A program made the translations under genes and the position numbers. From contig NC_080067.1 in NCBI RefSeq assembly GCF_949987535.1, forward strand, positions 76,099,985 through 76,163,984: a DNA stretch of 64,000 nucleotides. The letters are read 5' to 3'. Each line of letters begins with the position of its first letter. The first letter of the stretch is position 1. The stretch is from Balaenoptera acutorostrata. Taxonomy: Eukaryota; Chordata; Mammalia; Artiodactyla; Balaenopteridae. This document shows positions 27,936 through 39,719 of this stretch, piece by piece. A model generated the notes under the pieces. The model was not told the DNA's origin, did no database searches, and was given only the letters and a program-made list of their open reading frames with translations.

Positions 27936-30905
27936 AATAATTTATGCGTGTTAGAGGCACTTTAACCATCAGCTGCCTTTTCAATGGAAAAACAGTGGAA
28001 ATGGCATTAACATTCTATTTTTTTATATTCAAGTGACAAATTGGGATAATTTAACTTGGTATGGCCAGTAGGCTCAGTCCTTGAAGATAAGAAACTCGCT
28101 CTCCTGCTTGTTGTCTCACTTGTAGTGGCACTAGTTCAACTAACTCATTAGCTGATGTTACTCCATGTCGGTTTCTTTTCCAGAAAAAGAATGCTAGGTG
28201 TTTTGAAATAAAACTGATGGCAATTTTCTAAAGGCTATCAATTGTGTATAAATTGATGGTAACCTGCTGAGTTGTTGTCTGTTTCTGTAATGTTCTGTAT
28301 CCAGAAACTATTTGACCATGATAATTCAGTTTATATTCTTCACATGAAAGAAAGCGAGTTAACAGAAAAACCCCTCAAATAGGTTAATTTGTATTACAAT
28401 TCCGTGTACATTCACTGAAAGATTTCAACCCTTCATTGACAGCTTAGAAGCTGCCTTAGAAGCTAAGTGAGTAGCAGCTTACCTATTTGATTCAGTTGAT
28501 GTTTTTGTACTCTCTCTACCCATTTGAAATTCATTCATTTTGGATGTTGTATACTTGAGCTAGGCTTTCTTGTTAACAGTTTTTTTTACCATTTGACAGA
28601 GCTGTTGGTTTGTGACACAGGATAGGGAAGATTAAGAATAATCAATTGACTAATTTCATTTAGACTAATTTCAGCTATTGTCAAACATTTCAGCTAGGCC
28701 TCAGGAAAAAAGCCTTCTTTCATAAGACTGTATTTTAAATAGAAATTATTTCAACAATTAGAATAATGTTGACCATCCACCTCTTACTGAATGTTTAAAG
28801 AAAAATATAGTTTAATTCATTACAGTTCAATTACAATAATATCCTCACATCATTTTCATTTTTTTATATAAATATTTTTTTATTGGCTAAAGGACTTTAA
28901 AGCAAAGAAATAGGCCATTTTTTATTTTAAATGTCCTTCTCATTTAACTCTGCTCTTTGCTGCCATTTCATTAAGCCTTTATTATTCTAATGAAAATGCC
29001 CATTGTGTGACAGTTTTTATTTTACAGTTTACTTAATTTTACAGTTTTCTTGGAATTATGTTTTGGTAACAGTTTCCTTGCCACCTCACTTTTTTTTTTT
29101 AATTTAACATCAGTACATTCTTTATTGTGATCTCTATCAAGATCTGACACTTAATATGCAAGGTTAAAGGATACCACAAAATATTTCCGAAATTGAGAAT
29201 TCAGGAAATATTTGTTTTAAACTGGTTGGTAAGAAAAGTAGATCCAGTTTTAAGCAGCTAGTAGCAGTATACTTTATTTGGGAGCTGAGTAGTCAAGGAC
29301 GTTTCTGTATCCTTCAGACCTAGGGATAGTGGGTGAATGGAAAGGGAGTAGAGCTCCCCAGTGTCCTGTACAAAGGTTAGGAGATGACCTTACCGGTTAA
29401 CTCCCTCTAACCAGTGTTGGCCAGTGGGTAAACACCCTCACGGAAGCAAACATCATGCAACATCATGCAATTATTAATTAATATTTTTGCAGTTGTAAAA
29501 CATGACCACTTTATAACTACAAATCTATTTCTAAAGAAAAAAAGAAATAGGACCATGTCTATCTCTGTGAGCTATGGATAGGGAAGAATGCCCTCAGCTG
29601 TATTTCTACAGATTTCGCCCAAGCAAAAAGGCTGATGTTAAGTCATTACTACTATTGCGTCTCTTTGTATAAATTTAAGAAAGGTGTGGGGGAGGGAGGA
29701 TGGATGTCTCCATTTCTTTGAGATCAGTATTTGTAATTTAAATATATAAATAGATAATAAAAATATTATTAAAAATCCTACATTAGAGTCCAGATATTCC
29801 CCGTCCTCCTCAGTAATACAACTTCTTTCATGGATTATACATTTTTTTCCTTTATGGCTAGTCTCACACTATGCATGCTTCCCTCCCCACCCAAAAGCCA
29901 GGTATTTATTAAATGCAGATGTTATTAAAAGAAAAAAATAAAATTCAGATTCTCAACAGTAAATCCTGTGTATTGTGTCTGTAGTTCAGAAATTACAAAT
30001 GATTCAAATATCAACAAATCACTATACAGAAGTATACAAATGTAACAAATAAAAACAAATTCAATATACAGAAGTTAAATTCTAACTAGACCAGGAATCA
30101 TTTGTTTTTCATGTCAGAATTTGCAAAGAATAGAATGAACAAAGCTCTGTATGGAAGACTGAACAACTGTAAATAGATTATATCTAAAATTTACTCGGTC
30201 CGGGTATCAATTTAAAAAATCAAACTGTGTAGGCAAATCATGACAGGAAACGAGCGGTTCTTGCAGCTTCACGGTTGAATTATAGTTCAGCTGAGCTTTA
30301 GTTATAGGCGGAGCAATCAGCCTTTCTTAGCGGCTTAATTATATTCTCTTTTCTTTGTATTATACCCCCTTTCCAGGCTTTACTCCAGCAGACTCCTTCC
30401 CACAAATTATTTAGCCTCCAGATGCAAATGAATAGTGTAAAAATAAGTAGGGAACATTGCAGAGAGTGGTGTTTCCTGACCTTATAATTTGGGAGTTTTA
30501 CACATGATGATAAGATTCAGAGTGTAGGTTTAAAAGGTAAATCCCTTAACTAGTTAATAATTTTATTTTTTATTTATTTTTAGAGATATTTATCTGCAAA
30601 AAAAATAATGGTGTTTTAGTTTACCGATAAAGGGGATCAAAGTAATTTTTTTTTAATTTCAGTTCTCTAAGCTGGTATATGCTGTGGTTTCAGGAACTTT
30701 AGCAGTATAGAAATGTGCTCATAAATATGCTTACCTTTTGAATAATCATGCTTTGTGTTTAAATATTTAAAACTTAACCTTGTTTTTACTTGTGCACTAT
30801 GAATGAACTCTGTATTATTTTTAAAAACCTTCACACTATATGTAGATATTATTGCGATTTATATTTTGCCTGTGCTTGATCTAAGGTCATTTGTGTAGAT
30901 GAGTA

Positions 30906-30911
30906 ATTAAA
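30906..30911 (+). promoter_or_regulatory. OPA1: Candidate distal OPA1 polyadenylation signal
   Basis: ATTAAA, the commonest variant hexamer, is followed after about 40 bases by a GU-rich stretch (30951-30973) that could act as the downstream element. Dense repeats resume soon after, at 31242. Confidence 0.45.
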
Positions 30912-31241
30912 GATACTGAAATCATGTTATAATTCTCTTATTGGAGAGCAGTTTTTAAGTTGTCTCTGTTTTAATGAGGGAGAGAGAGAGAAACCTGTGC
31001 ACCTAGGGCAATAATTTGACGCCACAGTATAACCAAATGCATGGTCTAACAAGCCTCTTAAATGTAGCTCTTCTTTGAATGCTTGAATTTCACATGCCTC
31101 ACATTGCACAGTTGTAATTCATGGTCTAACAATGCTCTTTTTCATGTCTTGATACTTGTCAATACATTTTGGTATTTTCTTTGGTAAAATATATTTTTTT
31201 AATGTTTTTAATTGCATTTTGCTGCCATGGCCACCATTTTC

Positions 31242-31566
31242 TGTCTTTTTGAAAAATTTATTTATTTTTGGCTGCATTGTGTCTTCATTGCTGCGCGCGG
31301 GCTTTCTCTAGTTGTGGCGAGCAGGGGCTGCTTTTCATTGTGGTGCACGGGCTTCTCATAGTGGTGGCTTCTGTTGTTGTGGAGCACAGGCTCTAGGCAC
31401 GAGGGCTTCAGTAGTTGTGGCTCGTGGGCTCTAGAGCGCAGGCTCAGTAGTTGTGGTGCATGGGCTTCATTGCTCCGCAGCATGTGGGATCTTCCCAGAC
31501 CAGGGATCGAACCCGTGTCTCCTGCATTGGCAGACAGATTCTTAACCACTGCACCACCAGGGAAGT
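31242..31566 (-). mobile_element. CHR SINE, antisense
   Basis: A perfect 17-base TSD (CCATGGCCACCATTTTC) lies at 31225-31241 and 31567-31583. The A-rich tail is on the left and the tRNA-like head on the right. It has two copies of the CAGTAGTTGTGG unit. It lies just beyond the inferred OPA1 3' end. Confidence 0.98.
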
Positions 31567-31583
31567 CCATGGCCACCATTTTC

Positions 31584-33440
31584 ATTAATGATGCTAACAT
31601 GTTCAGTCATATATGAGGCTTACTAACAAGTCATCATTAAGTCTTAGAGCTGGAAGGAACCTCAAAGATCACTTAATTCCATCTACCACCTGATTATGAA
31701 CTCCCATTTTTTATTTTATAATTCTTCCCAGAACTTTGCTCATAAATGGTGCTTATTAAAGATTTGGTGATCATTAGATGTGTAAAATAAGGCAGAGCAT
31801 GGGTGTGTCTTCTCCAGGATTCATGTGGTTGGCTGAAATCAAAACCAGAAGAGACTCTGTAAAGTCGTGATTGCTTCCATAAGTGGAAGACAATAGCTGG
31901 AGTGTGGTATATTTGTGGTGAATAGGTGTCAAGACAATCTTTGACTTCCTTTAGAAGGTTTATAAGGAAGAACATATTTCAGTCATATGAGCAGTTATTT
32001 CACTTGTCAGCGTTAACAGACCAATCCTAGTTTGAGGCCCCGAAACTAGTTGCATTTTAAATTGTTTTCATCCTTTGTGCACTTCAAGTTCAAAATCTCC
32101 ATGGGTCAAGAAAGTTTGAAGAATTTACTTCCTGAAGATTTAATAGGGTAATTTATGTGTTTTCTTCTAATACTTTCAGCTGAAGAATTAGTATCTTTGT
32201 CAAAGTGAAGTAGCTACCATGTGCTTGTAAATAATACAGATGCATTATTTAATTATATTACAAAATGTGTTTTAAAATAATAATTATTGTTTCAATAAAA
32301 TTTAAACAATAAAATACCCAATTTGTGATAACTAAGTCATAATTTCTGCACATATTAGACTAAGTTGATAGATGTAGAAAACTTAAGAGTTAAGACAGGT
32401 ACTCCAAAAGTTGTCAAAGATTGCAAAGCAGAGCAGTGTCAGGACAGTTTAAATGTGAGTGATCTTTAGCCTGAAGAAGACAGTTTTATAAAATAAGGGT
32501 AAGAAAAACATATATCATAAGGCATTGGGTTAAATATGTATCTTGAAATGAGAGTTGTTACCAGCTTGACAATGAGAGAGTGTATATGATCGCCCTCTGA
32601 AAGGGGACCTTCTTGTGTGTTTTGTTCACATTCTGTGGGATCAGTGTTAAGGTTCATTGGGGTCACGTCACTGATAGGGGTAACTATAGCTTTTAAATGT
32701 TTTTAATCAGTTCCTTATTCTTTGTGGTAAAGGATTCTTATTATTTGTTTTGTTTTGTTTTTAACTAATTAACCCAGGTATAGCCTGGTTCCTATCCAAG
32801 TATTTGAGAAAATGCAAAAAGTCTTAAAAAAAAAAAAAATGTAGGCCATAGACCTCACTGAAGATCCAGTGAAACTGTCAGCAGCCTCCACAGAGGCATA
32901 TCTTATGGTTGTGTTAAGAATACAAGTTTCACCCCTTAGAGTTCAAAGCAGAATGTCCGTTCTGCTACTTACTCTTGAAGTAACTAAATCATACCAACAA
33001 CATGGAAATTAGAATTTTATCCACTGGTCAAAAAATATGTTCATGGCGTACGTGATCTAACACTTGCCAAAAGCTTGTGAGACCTCTAACATTTGGGAGA
33101 AAGTATGTAGGGAATAGGTTAACTCCATCTTCTTGCTTTGATAAAGTTTATCTGAGAATTAGGCCAAATCATCAGAAAGCAGTACTACGTGGACTACTCA
33201 CCTTTACCGACTTCTTAATTTATCTAGTATTATGCCCTTGGCTTGCGCAGACAAATACTGTATGATGCACCTATTTGACAAAATACACAGTACCTTTTGC
33301 AATAGTAAAATCTAATGACATGTCTCTGTTATCACTTAAGTTCTTTAAAGTAAGGATTACTAGATAATTCAGTGCCAGCAGAGTTTCCCACTACAGACAA
33401 ACGCATATGGTGCTTCCCTTCTGTCAAAGAGAACTCAAGA
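31584..33440. other. AT-rich intergenic stretch
   Basis: I see no gene. Around 31640-31700, 'TTAGAGCTGGAAGGAACCTC' resembles an ancient mammalian repeat, family not assigned. A short A-run lies at 32826-32840. The rest is unique AT-rich DNA. Confidence 0.6.
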
Positions 33441-33456
33441 CTTCACCTGTTTCTTT

Positions 33457-33761
33457 TTTTTTTTTTTTTTTTAATTTTATTTATTTATTTATTTATTTAT
33501 GGCTGTGTTGGGTCTTCGTTTCTGTGCGAGGGCTTTCTCTAGTTGCGGCAAGTGGGGGCCACTCTTCATCGCGGTGTGCGGGCCTCTCACTATCGCGGCC
33601 TCTCTTGCTGTGGAGCACAGGCTCCAGACGCGCAGGCTTAGCAATTGTGGCTCACAGGCCTAGTTGCTCTGCGGCATGTGGGATCTTCCCAGACCAGGGC
33701 TCGAACCCGTGTCCCCTGCATTAGCAGGCAGATTCTCAACCAGTGCACCACCAGGGAAGCC
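33457..33761 (-). mobile_element. CHR SINE, antisense, short form
   Basis: A 16-base TSD (CTTCACCTGTTTCTTT) lies at 33441-33456 and 33762-33777. A long T-run and (TTTA)n tail are at the left, and the tRNA-derived head ends at CCAGGGAAGCC. It has a single copy of the internal unit. Confidence 0.97.
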
Positions 33762-34042
33762 CTTCACCTGTTTCTTTGCTTCAGCTACCAGGAAATATTG
33801 AAATTAATATACCTCTTAAGGGATGAACCTATCCATTTCTCTGCTCCCTTAGTTTGTGTTCCATTTTTGTTTTTAATCTCTCTTTTCCATACATCGTAAC
33901 ACAGAAGTCGTCATGAGTCATTAACGAAATGCCATACTTACTATTTCTCCATTAAGAACTGTATTTGTCTAGAGGGCTTAAGTCAAAAGTCCTCACACTT
34001 GCAGTCAATGATGCTCCAAGTGGTACACAACCAATTCCTCTG

Positions 34043-34269
34043 ATCACAGGAGTTTTGACCTGCTCCGTTTCCGACCTGAGCCGGTTCACCCCTCCTTAGG
34101 CAACCTGGTGGTCCCCCACTCCCGGGAGGTCACCATACAGATGCCGAACTTAGTGCAGACACCCAATTGGCACAGCGCACTACAGCCCGGAACTCATGGG
34201 ATCAAGCGATCCTCCTGCCCTCAGCCTCCCAAGTAGCTGGGACTACCGGCACGTGCCACCGCACCTGGC
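34043..34269 (-). pseudogene. RN7SL pseudogene: 7SL RNA (signal recognition particle RNA) retropseudogene, 3'-truncated and tailless
   Basis: On the minus strand this follows 7SL RNA from its first base: the 5' GCCAGGTGCGGTGGC, then 'GTAGTCCCAGCTACTTGGGA', 'GAGGATCGCTTGA', 'GGGCTGTAGTGCGC', 'CACTAAGTTCGGCAT', 'TGGTGACCTCCCGGGAG', 'AGGTTGCCTAAGGAGGGGTG' and 'GGTCGGAAACGGAGCAGGTC'. It stops near base 230 of about 300. The middle (S-domain) segments show that this is 7SL and not Alu, which lacks them. A 17-base TSD with two mismatches lies at 34026-34042 and 34271-34287. There is no poly(A). The functional RNA forms the SRP scaffold; this truncated copy should be inert. Confidence 0.95.
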
Positions 34270-34289
34270 TCACAGCCAATCCCTCTGGA

Positions 34290-34750
34290 TGCCCAATGTG
34301 TATCATTTTTGTCTACCATCAATGTATATGTAGTGAAAACCAGGAGTCACCTATACCTTAACACAGCACAGCACCGCACACACCCAGTAATGATAGTGAA
34401 CCCGCCTCCCCACCGCCATGAGCAGCACTAATGCGAGGGGCAGTGTTTGATGTGTTTTGGGAGAAAAGGTGCACAGCCGCCTCAGTCACGGCCATTGCAG
34501 GGGTGGCAGCACACCCTGAGTGAGAGCCTGTATAAAGGTCTTAGCAGGACTCAGGACACAGTGTACTGTCACTGGCCATGAGCCTTTGGGGATCTATCTA
34601 GAGACCCCCCTGAAACCTTTTTAATGGTCAGTATCCTATCTTGCCAAGGATTAATCCTGTGAAACGTTTTTGACTTTCCTTTTAAACTTTGAAGAAAAGA
34701 ACTTAAATCTAGAGCAAAGGAACCAGTATGTCTTGTGTTATGCATCCATT
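34290..34750. other. Intergenic stretch, no feature recognised
   Basis: This is mixed-composition sequence with a moderately GC-rich part (34370-34560). No gene, repeat family or RNA is recognised. Confidence 0.5.
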
Positions 34751-34754
34751 ATCA

Positions 34755-34890
34755 TGGGCAGTATTATTTCCATTTTTATAGATGAGAAAATAAGCTCAGA
34801 AAAGTTAAATAACCAAGGTCATTCCAGTGAATAGCAGAGTCTAAGTTGGAAAACAAATCTGGTTACAAGCCTATGCACTTATAAAATGTG
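34755..34890 (-). repeat. MIR SINE relic, antisense
   Basis: 'TTATAGATGAGAAAATAAGC', 'AGAAAAGTTAAATAACCAAGGTC' shortened, and 'AGCAGAGTCTAAGTTGG' follow the antisense MIR order (ACAGATGAGGAAACTGAGG...AAGGTCAC...GCAGAGCC). Confidence 0.75.
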
Positions 34891-34899
34891 CTCTCTCTC

Positions 34900-36627
34900 A
34901 TATATACTTCTAGGAAAATGAATTTATTTATAAAATTATGAGTATATTAGGGCACTGATACACCTAGAAAGTGCAAGTCGAGCTAACTTTACAGAAATGG
35001 CCTAGGATGGTTTTCCCTAATTATATGAGGCTTCTGTTGCACCACAAGAATAGAAACCCCTGCAGAGATGGTTTCCTCCGGGGCCCTGGGGGACAAGGTG
35101 ATACTGAGATTCAGGGGGCTCTAATCTCAGGTCTACCCCAGACCTTAGGAGTGAAAAATGAATACCCTGCAATTTTCCCTTAACGTGTTAATCATGTTAA
35201 TTTTCCCATTTTACCTCTACAGATTCTCTGATTCTTTTTGAGTTAGCCCAACTGTTAAGATGCAGAATTATTTTTACGCCAGTTTTCAGAACCTTGATTG
35301 AATATTTTATTTTCCCAAATTTTGACTGCCTTTTGATTTCTAATAAATTTAGCACTTGAAGGGAAAGCTATTAACAGAAGCCTTTACAATCTCTAAGTTT
35401 ATTTTCAGGAATATCATTTATATTCTTTATTTAATTTTCTTGCCCTGAGAGTCTCTAGTTTCCCAGGACCATTAGGATAGGAATAGGTAATAAATACTTC
35501 CCTGCCAACATTCTCGTGAGTTCCTTAGTCCAGTATCAGATCCCCCCTAGTATGAGTGCCTAATTGAATATCCCCGCCCTCTGCTGCCTCTGCCACACCG
35601 AAGGCTCTCAGCAGGAGCACGAAGCCACGCCCATTTTCATACATTCAGATTTCTCTTTTTAAATATCTGAGACACTTACGTTCTTACTAATTATACTAAT
35701 TGCTGAATCAGGATCCTGAGACTGTGGGCCCATTCACGTCAAAAGCACTATGTTTTGTCACCGTAGCGGTGGACGGGGCATTAGGATCTCGTTCTCTGGG
35801 ACAGGCGCCCGGGTTGGTGCGGTTCGCCAGCTGTGTACCCTATGATTGGCTGGGCTTTTGATGTGCAGATACTACAAGTTGGTCACCAACTTGTGTACAA
35901 TGGGCCTGTTCTGGTTCATGTGAAAATCAACATCCTTTTTTTGTGTTCCCGGGTGACAGGATGCTACAATACTATTAGCATTTGCAAAGAGTGCGCTCTG
36001 TCCAAGGGTGTAACCACAGATCGTGTGCTGCTCAGTTTGTGTTTCTCTATTATGTGAGAGACACAAAGAAGCTGAAGGCTGGCAAAGGCCTGTCAGATCT
36101 TGTAATGTAGCGCTCGACCCCCAAACTCCACTTGGCCTCCGAGGGTCTCTTGTTCCCGGTCCCACCCCTTCCCCTGAATGGGCTCTGAGGTAGGTAAATG
36201 AATTCAGGAGCCTGGTAGGCGGGGGATTCCTTTCTGACCTCATTCCTGTACCATTTGTTTGTGGGCTTGTAGAGGGAGAGGAGGACATTTTGGAATCCTT
36301 TGTGTCAAATAATTTTTTTGCAGGTTGGGGAGTTAATGGTAACTTTGTCTGAAGCCACTGGAGCAGAAAGCCTCCACGGCCGAGGCGTGGCATGCTCACC
36401 CTCAAAACTACAAGATGAGAATGTGGAAATAGGGAAATTTCCACGGCAGATGGATACGCGGCACGTCTGCATGTTCAGCATCTGGTGGTGGGCAGCTTTC
36501 ATCTTCCCGAGTACATGAGACAGAGCACTTCTTCCTTTAAAAATAGCTTCCTCTTTCTGAGTTACCATGGCTTTTATACAGATGCCTATAGTTTGGATAA
36601 TCTTTTGTGTTACCAGTTATATATATA
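34900..36627. other. Intergenic stretch with a GC-richer part
   Basis: I recognise no gene. From about 35750 to 36500 the sequence is richer in G+C and holds overlapping ORFs on both strands (longest 36444-35872, 190 codons), none with homology that I recognise. A 21-base near-perfect palindrome lies at 35874-35894. It could be an unrecognised repeat or a regulatory region. Confidence 0.5.
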
Positions 36628-36642
36628 CTGAAACATTTTTTT

Positions 36643-36921
36643 TTAAATTTATTTATTTATGGCTGTGTTTGGGTCTTCGTTTCTGTGCGAGGCTTTCTCT
36701 AGTTTTGGCAAGCGGGGGCCACTCTTCATCGCGGTGCGCGGACCTCTCACTATCGTGGTCTCTCTTGTTGCGGAGCACAGGCTCCAGACGCGCAGGCTCA
36801 GTAATTGTGGCTCACGGGCCCAGCTGCTCTGCGGCATGTGGGATCTTCCCAGACCAGGGCTCGAACCCGTGTCCCCTGCATTGGCAGGCAGATTCTCAAC
36901 CACTGCGCCACCAGGGAAGCC
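36643..36921 (-). mobile_element. CHR SINE, antisense, short form
   Basis: The TSD is CTGAAACATTTTTT at 36628-36641 and 36922-36935, with the TTTAA-rich tail at the left. The head reads through the antisense of GGTTCGAGCCCTGGTCTGGG, the tRNA-derived B box. It has one internal unit. Antisense and sense ORFs across it are shadows of the SINE. Confidence 0.96.
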
Positions 36922-37087
36922 CTGAAACATTTTTTAAAACCTTCTACCACCTGGCTAACTGTACAGAGTATGGTGTGATTTCTAGAGGAGTTATGTCATT
37001 TTTTTTACCGTCAGACTTGCTTTGCTTATCTAGAAAGTGAATTATAGTTTTAGAACAATGATAGCTCTTGTTTTGTTAAAAAAAAAG

Positions 37088-37108
37088 AAGAAGAAGAAGA
37101 AGAAAAGA
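37088..37108 (+). repeat. (AAG)n microsatellite
   Basis: About six GAA/AAG units follow a short A-run. Confidence 0.85.
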
Positions 37109-38164
37109 GACCCAGAGAGAAGAAACAATTTGTTCAATCAGTGGTCGAGCTAGAACCCTTGCCTCCTGACTCCCAGGGAAGTATTGTTTCTGTTCCATGA
37201 AGATTTAAATCAGGGGCCACAAATGTAATGCCTCCAAAGTCAGTCATTTTGTAAAGGAAGTTGGGGATCCAAATAATCATATGAAACCTCCTGCCTTTTA
37301 AATGTTAGCAGCTGATTTTAAGAATCTTTTAAACAGTGTGTGAGTCAGACAGAAACATCTGTAACACACTGCCCACCCGTGGGTCACCGTTTGAAACCTC
37401 TGAATTAAACAGTAACTTTCTGCTCACCTCTGGCCTCCACGGATTTGAGTGACAGTATTACTAGGGCTTCTGAAAATAATATGATTTCTGCTCATTCTTA
37501 GAGATACGTAGATTTTTAGCTTCATTTATATACCTAGAGCTCTAGCTTCACTGATGATGAGGCTGGACTGAAGGGAAAATTATACCGTACGTAAACTCTG
37601 GCTCAGAGAGGCTGCCTGAAGTTCCGAGGCTGGCTTGTTGGCCAAGTCTTTCTGGGATTCCAGGAAGGTTTGAGTGCAGAGCCTGGAACAAAGGGCAGGT
37701 ATTGGATGGGCCGGCCGTGTGCTAACAGCCTCTTCCCTCACCTCCTCAACTCTCCTCGATGGCGGTTCCTTTTCATGTTGTTAGCTGCTTGGCAAAAATG
37801 TGGGTATGTTCATAAAGGGAGAACTGGATGCCCTACTTCCGGCACATCGGGCAAGTCCGCGCTAAGGGAAAACCCCCATTGAATGAGATGCACGTACTTA
37901 CATAAAAGTCTTTCGCTCTAAACATCAAAGTTTTTCAAGTTCTGAAGGTCACCCTGGTGAACCTCAGCCGGGGAAAATGGCACTTGTCATGCTAGTTTTT
38001 CATAGTTTAAGTGAATTCTGAGTATTCAGAGCACATTTATTTTTAAGGTTTATTGAGGAGGAGGTAGCCCAGAATTTTGGTAATGATTTTGTATTTGTGG
38101 TGCAGCTTGAATAAAATCAGCTCACTAACTAAAGGGTGCTTTTTCAAAAAGGAGAGTCTGTTGT

Positions 38165-38167
<3 letters not shown>

Positions 38168-38200
<33 letters not shown>
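38168..38200 (+). repeat. (TG)n microsatellite
   Basis: This is an uninterrupted 33-base GT/TG run, long and pure enough to be polymorphic. Confidence 0.97.
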
Positions 38201-38203
<3 letters not shown>

Positions 38204-38654
38204 ATTTATCCTGGATTTGTAACCAAGAATTCATCGCTGTTTCCAGAAAAAGAAATCTACTTGGAGAAACTCTACCACGAAGAAGGCCACTGCTGAGAAG
38301 GGCAAGGCCCTGACAAGCACACACATGCAGGGTTTGAAACCTATGTGTTTATCTACAGGAGAGCAAAGACAGGGCACAGGCCATGAAGCCAAAGAGCCAT
38401 GCTTCTAATCATGCTCTGCGTCCACGTGATGAGTGACCTTATCAGAGCCCCTTCCTCTTCCAGGATGGTCCCAAAGTTCCTACCACTGATTAAACTTGGC
38501 ATCTAAAGATGTTCTCCCAACACCGAGGAAAAGTGTCTCTTGGTCCAACTAAGTCAAGCAGGACATTTTCCAGATTACATTCTCTTTTAAGTGAAAGGCA
38601 TCATATTTACCTCCAAACCGGGTACAAGGTGTTTCTCTCCTAAATCCTTCTAAA

Positions 38655-38905
38655 TAATGATACCAACATTTACTGAGTGCTTATTATGTGTCAGGCACTG
38701 TTGTAAGCACTTAACCTGTGTGTTGGTTTCCACAACCCTGAGAGGTAGGTACTGGTATTTTCCCCTTTTACAGATGGGAAAAAAAAAATGACATCTCTGA
38801 GTTGTTTAAGCTGTCAGTCTACTTAGCTTGTAAGTGGCAAAGCTGGGATTTCCACCCTGGCAATCTGTCCCCTCGTCTGTGCACTTAACCACTGCACAGT
38901 GCTGT
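38655..38905 (-). repeat. MIR SINE, antisense, nearly full length
   Basis: It runs from 'TTTACTGAGTGCTTATTATG' and 'GTCAGGCACTGTTGTAAGCA' through 'CCCTGAGAGGTAGGTACTGG', 'TTTTACAGATGGGAAA' and 'CTTGTAAGTGGCAAAGCTGG'. The order matches the reverse of the MIR consensus along most of its length. Confidence 0.85.
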
Positions 38906-39294
38906 AAACTGTTTCTCTACTAGAAATAGCCTGCGTTGCTTAGTAGGAAGCCTGAGGAAGAAGTTGCCGTCGGCAAAGGACGTCAGAGAAGTTTGAGAGG
39001 TTGTGACTTCAGAAGGCTGGCATCTGGGAGCTGTAGATAAGAGAGTTCCAGCCCCCTCGGGAATGTTTGCAAATAGAATATTTTTCTATTTCTAGGGCTC
39101 AGTGCCACACCTCACCACACCCAAATCCTTGCGAATCAGGCAGCCCAGTCTTGGGATGCTCCTGACTTCCAAGGAGACACCTCACACCCAGCAGCCCCTC
39201 CCTGCCGGAGGGAAGGGCAGGAGCTTAATTTGCACTGGAACAGGGGAGGACAAAGACCTGAAACCAAGTAGGTTTTTAAAAAGACTGTGGAGGA

Positions 39295-39708
39295 ACTTCC
39301 CTGGCGGCGCAGGGTTAAGAATCCGCCTGCCGATGCAGGGGACACAGGTTCGAGCCCTGGTCCAGGAAGATCCCACATGCCTCGGAGCAACTGAGCCCGC
39401 GTGCCACAACTACTAAGCCTGTGCTCTAAAGCCTGTGAGCCACAACTACTGAGCCCGTGTGCCACAACTACTGAGCCTGTGCTCTAGAGCCCACGAGCCA
39501 CAACTACTGAGCCCGTGTGCCACAACTACTGAAGCCCGTGCGCCTAGAGCCCATGCTCTGCAACAAGAGAAGCCACTGCAGTGAGAAGCCCACGCACCGC
39601 AATGAAGAGTAGCCCCTGCTCGCGACAACTAGAGAAAGCCCGCACGCAGCAACGAAGACCCAATGCAGCCAAAAAATAAATAAATAAATTCAAAAAAATT
39701 TTTAAAAA
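39295..39708 (+). mobile_element. CHR SINE, long form with five internal units
   Basis: The head AACTTCCCTGGCGGCGCAGG begins after an imperfect TSD (AGACTGTGGAGG / AGAGTATGGATGG). The B box GGTTCGAGCCC lies near 39348. The middle carries five copies of the CCACAACTACTRA unit, the most in this window. The tail is (AAAT)n then A-rich. It is about 414 bases, against roughly 290 for short copies. Confidence 0.94.
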
Positions 39709-39719
39709 AATAGAGTATG

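Larger units (their letters stand above)
27807..30930 (+). other. OPA1: Putative OPA1 3' UTR terminal exon
   Basis: It begins at the acceptor at 27806. The first 120 bases end in a close pair of AATAAA signals (27917-27922, 27930-27935), which would give a short UTR. Further AATAAA hexamers occur around 28207, 29935 and 30045. ATTAAA at 30906-30911, followed by a GU-rich stretch, would give a UTR of about 3.1 kb, close to what I recall for human OPA1. The interval is AT-rich and nearly free of recognised repeats, unlike the flanking 30 kb, which fits conserved UTR sequence. Confidence 0.6.
36937..38650. other. Intergenic stretch with two microsatellites
   Basis: I recognise no gene. It contains an (AAG)n tract (37088-37108) and a (TG)n tract (38168-38200), and is otherwise unique. 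Confidence 0.6.

Noticed and set aside
34167..34361. Alu element
   Set aside because: The Alu-like part continues into the 7SL S domain, which Alu lacks, and the lineage markers are not primate. It is a 7SL retrocopy.
35872..36444. 190-codon ORF on the minus strand as a possible gene
   Set aside because: No homology that I recognise, overlapping ORFs of similar length on the other strand, and no splice or promoter context. Locally high GC lowers stop frequency.
38168..38200. CRISPR-like or other regular repeat arrays
   Set aside because: Only simple microsatellites occur. No spaced direct repeats exist in this eukaryotic sequence.
39295..39370. tRNA gene from the box A/B-like head of the CHR SINEs
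   Set aside because: The B box is present, but the sequence does not fold into a full tRNA and it is joined to a SINE body with a TSD.
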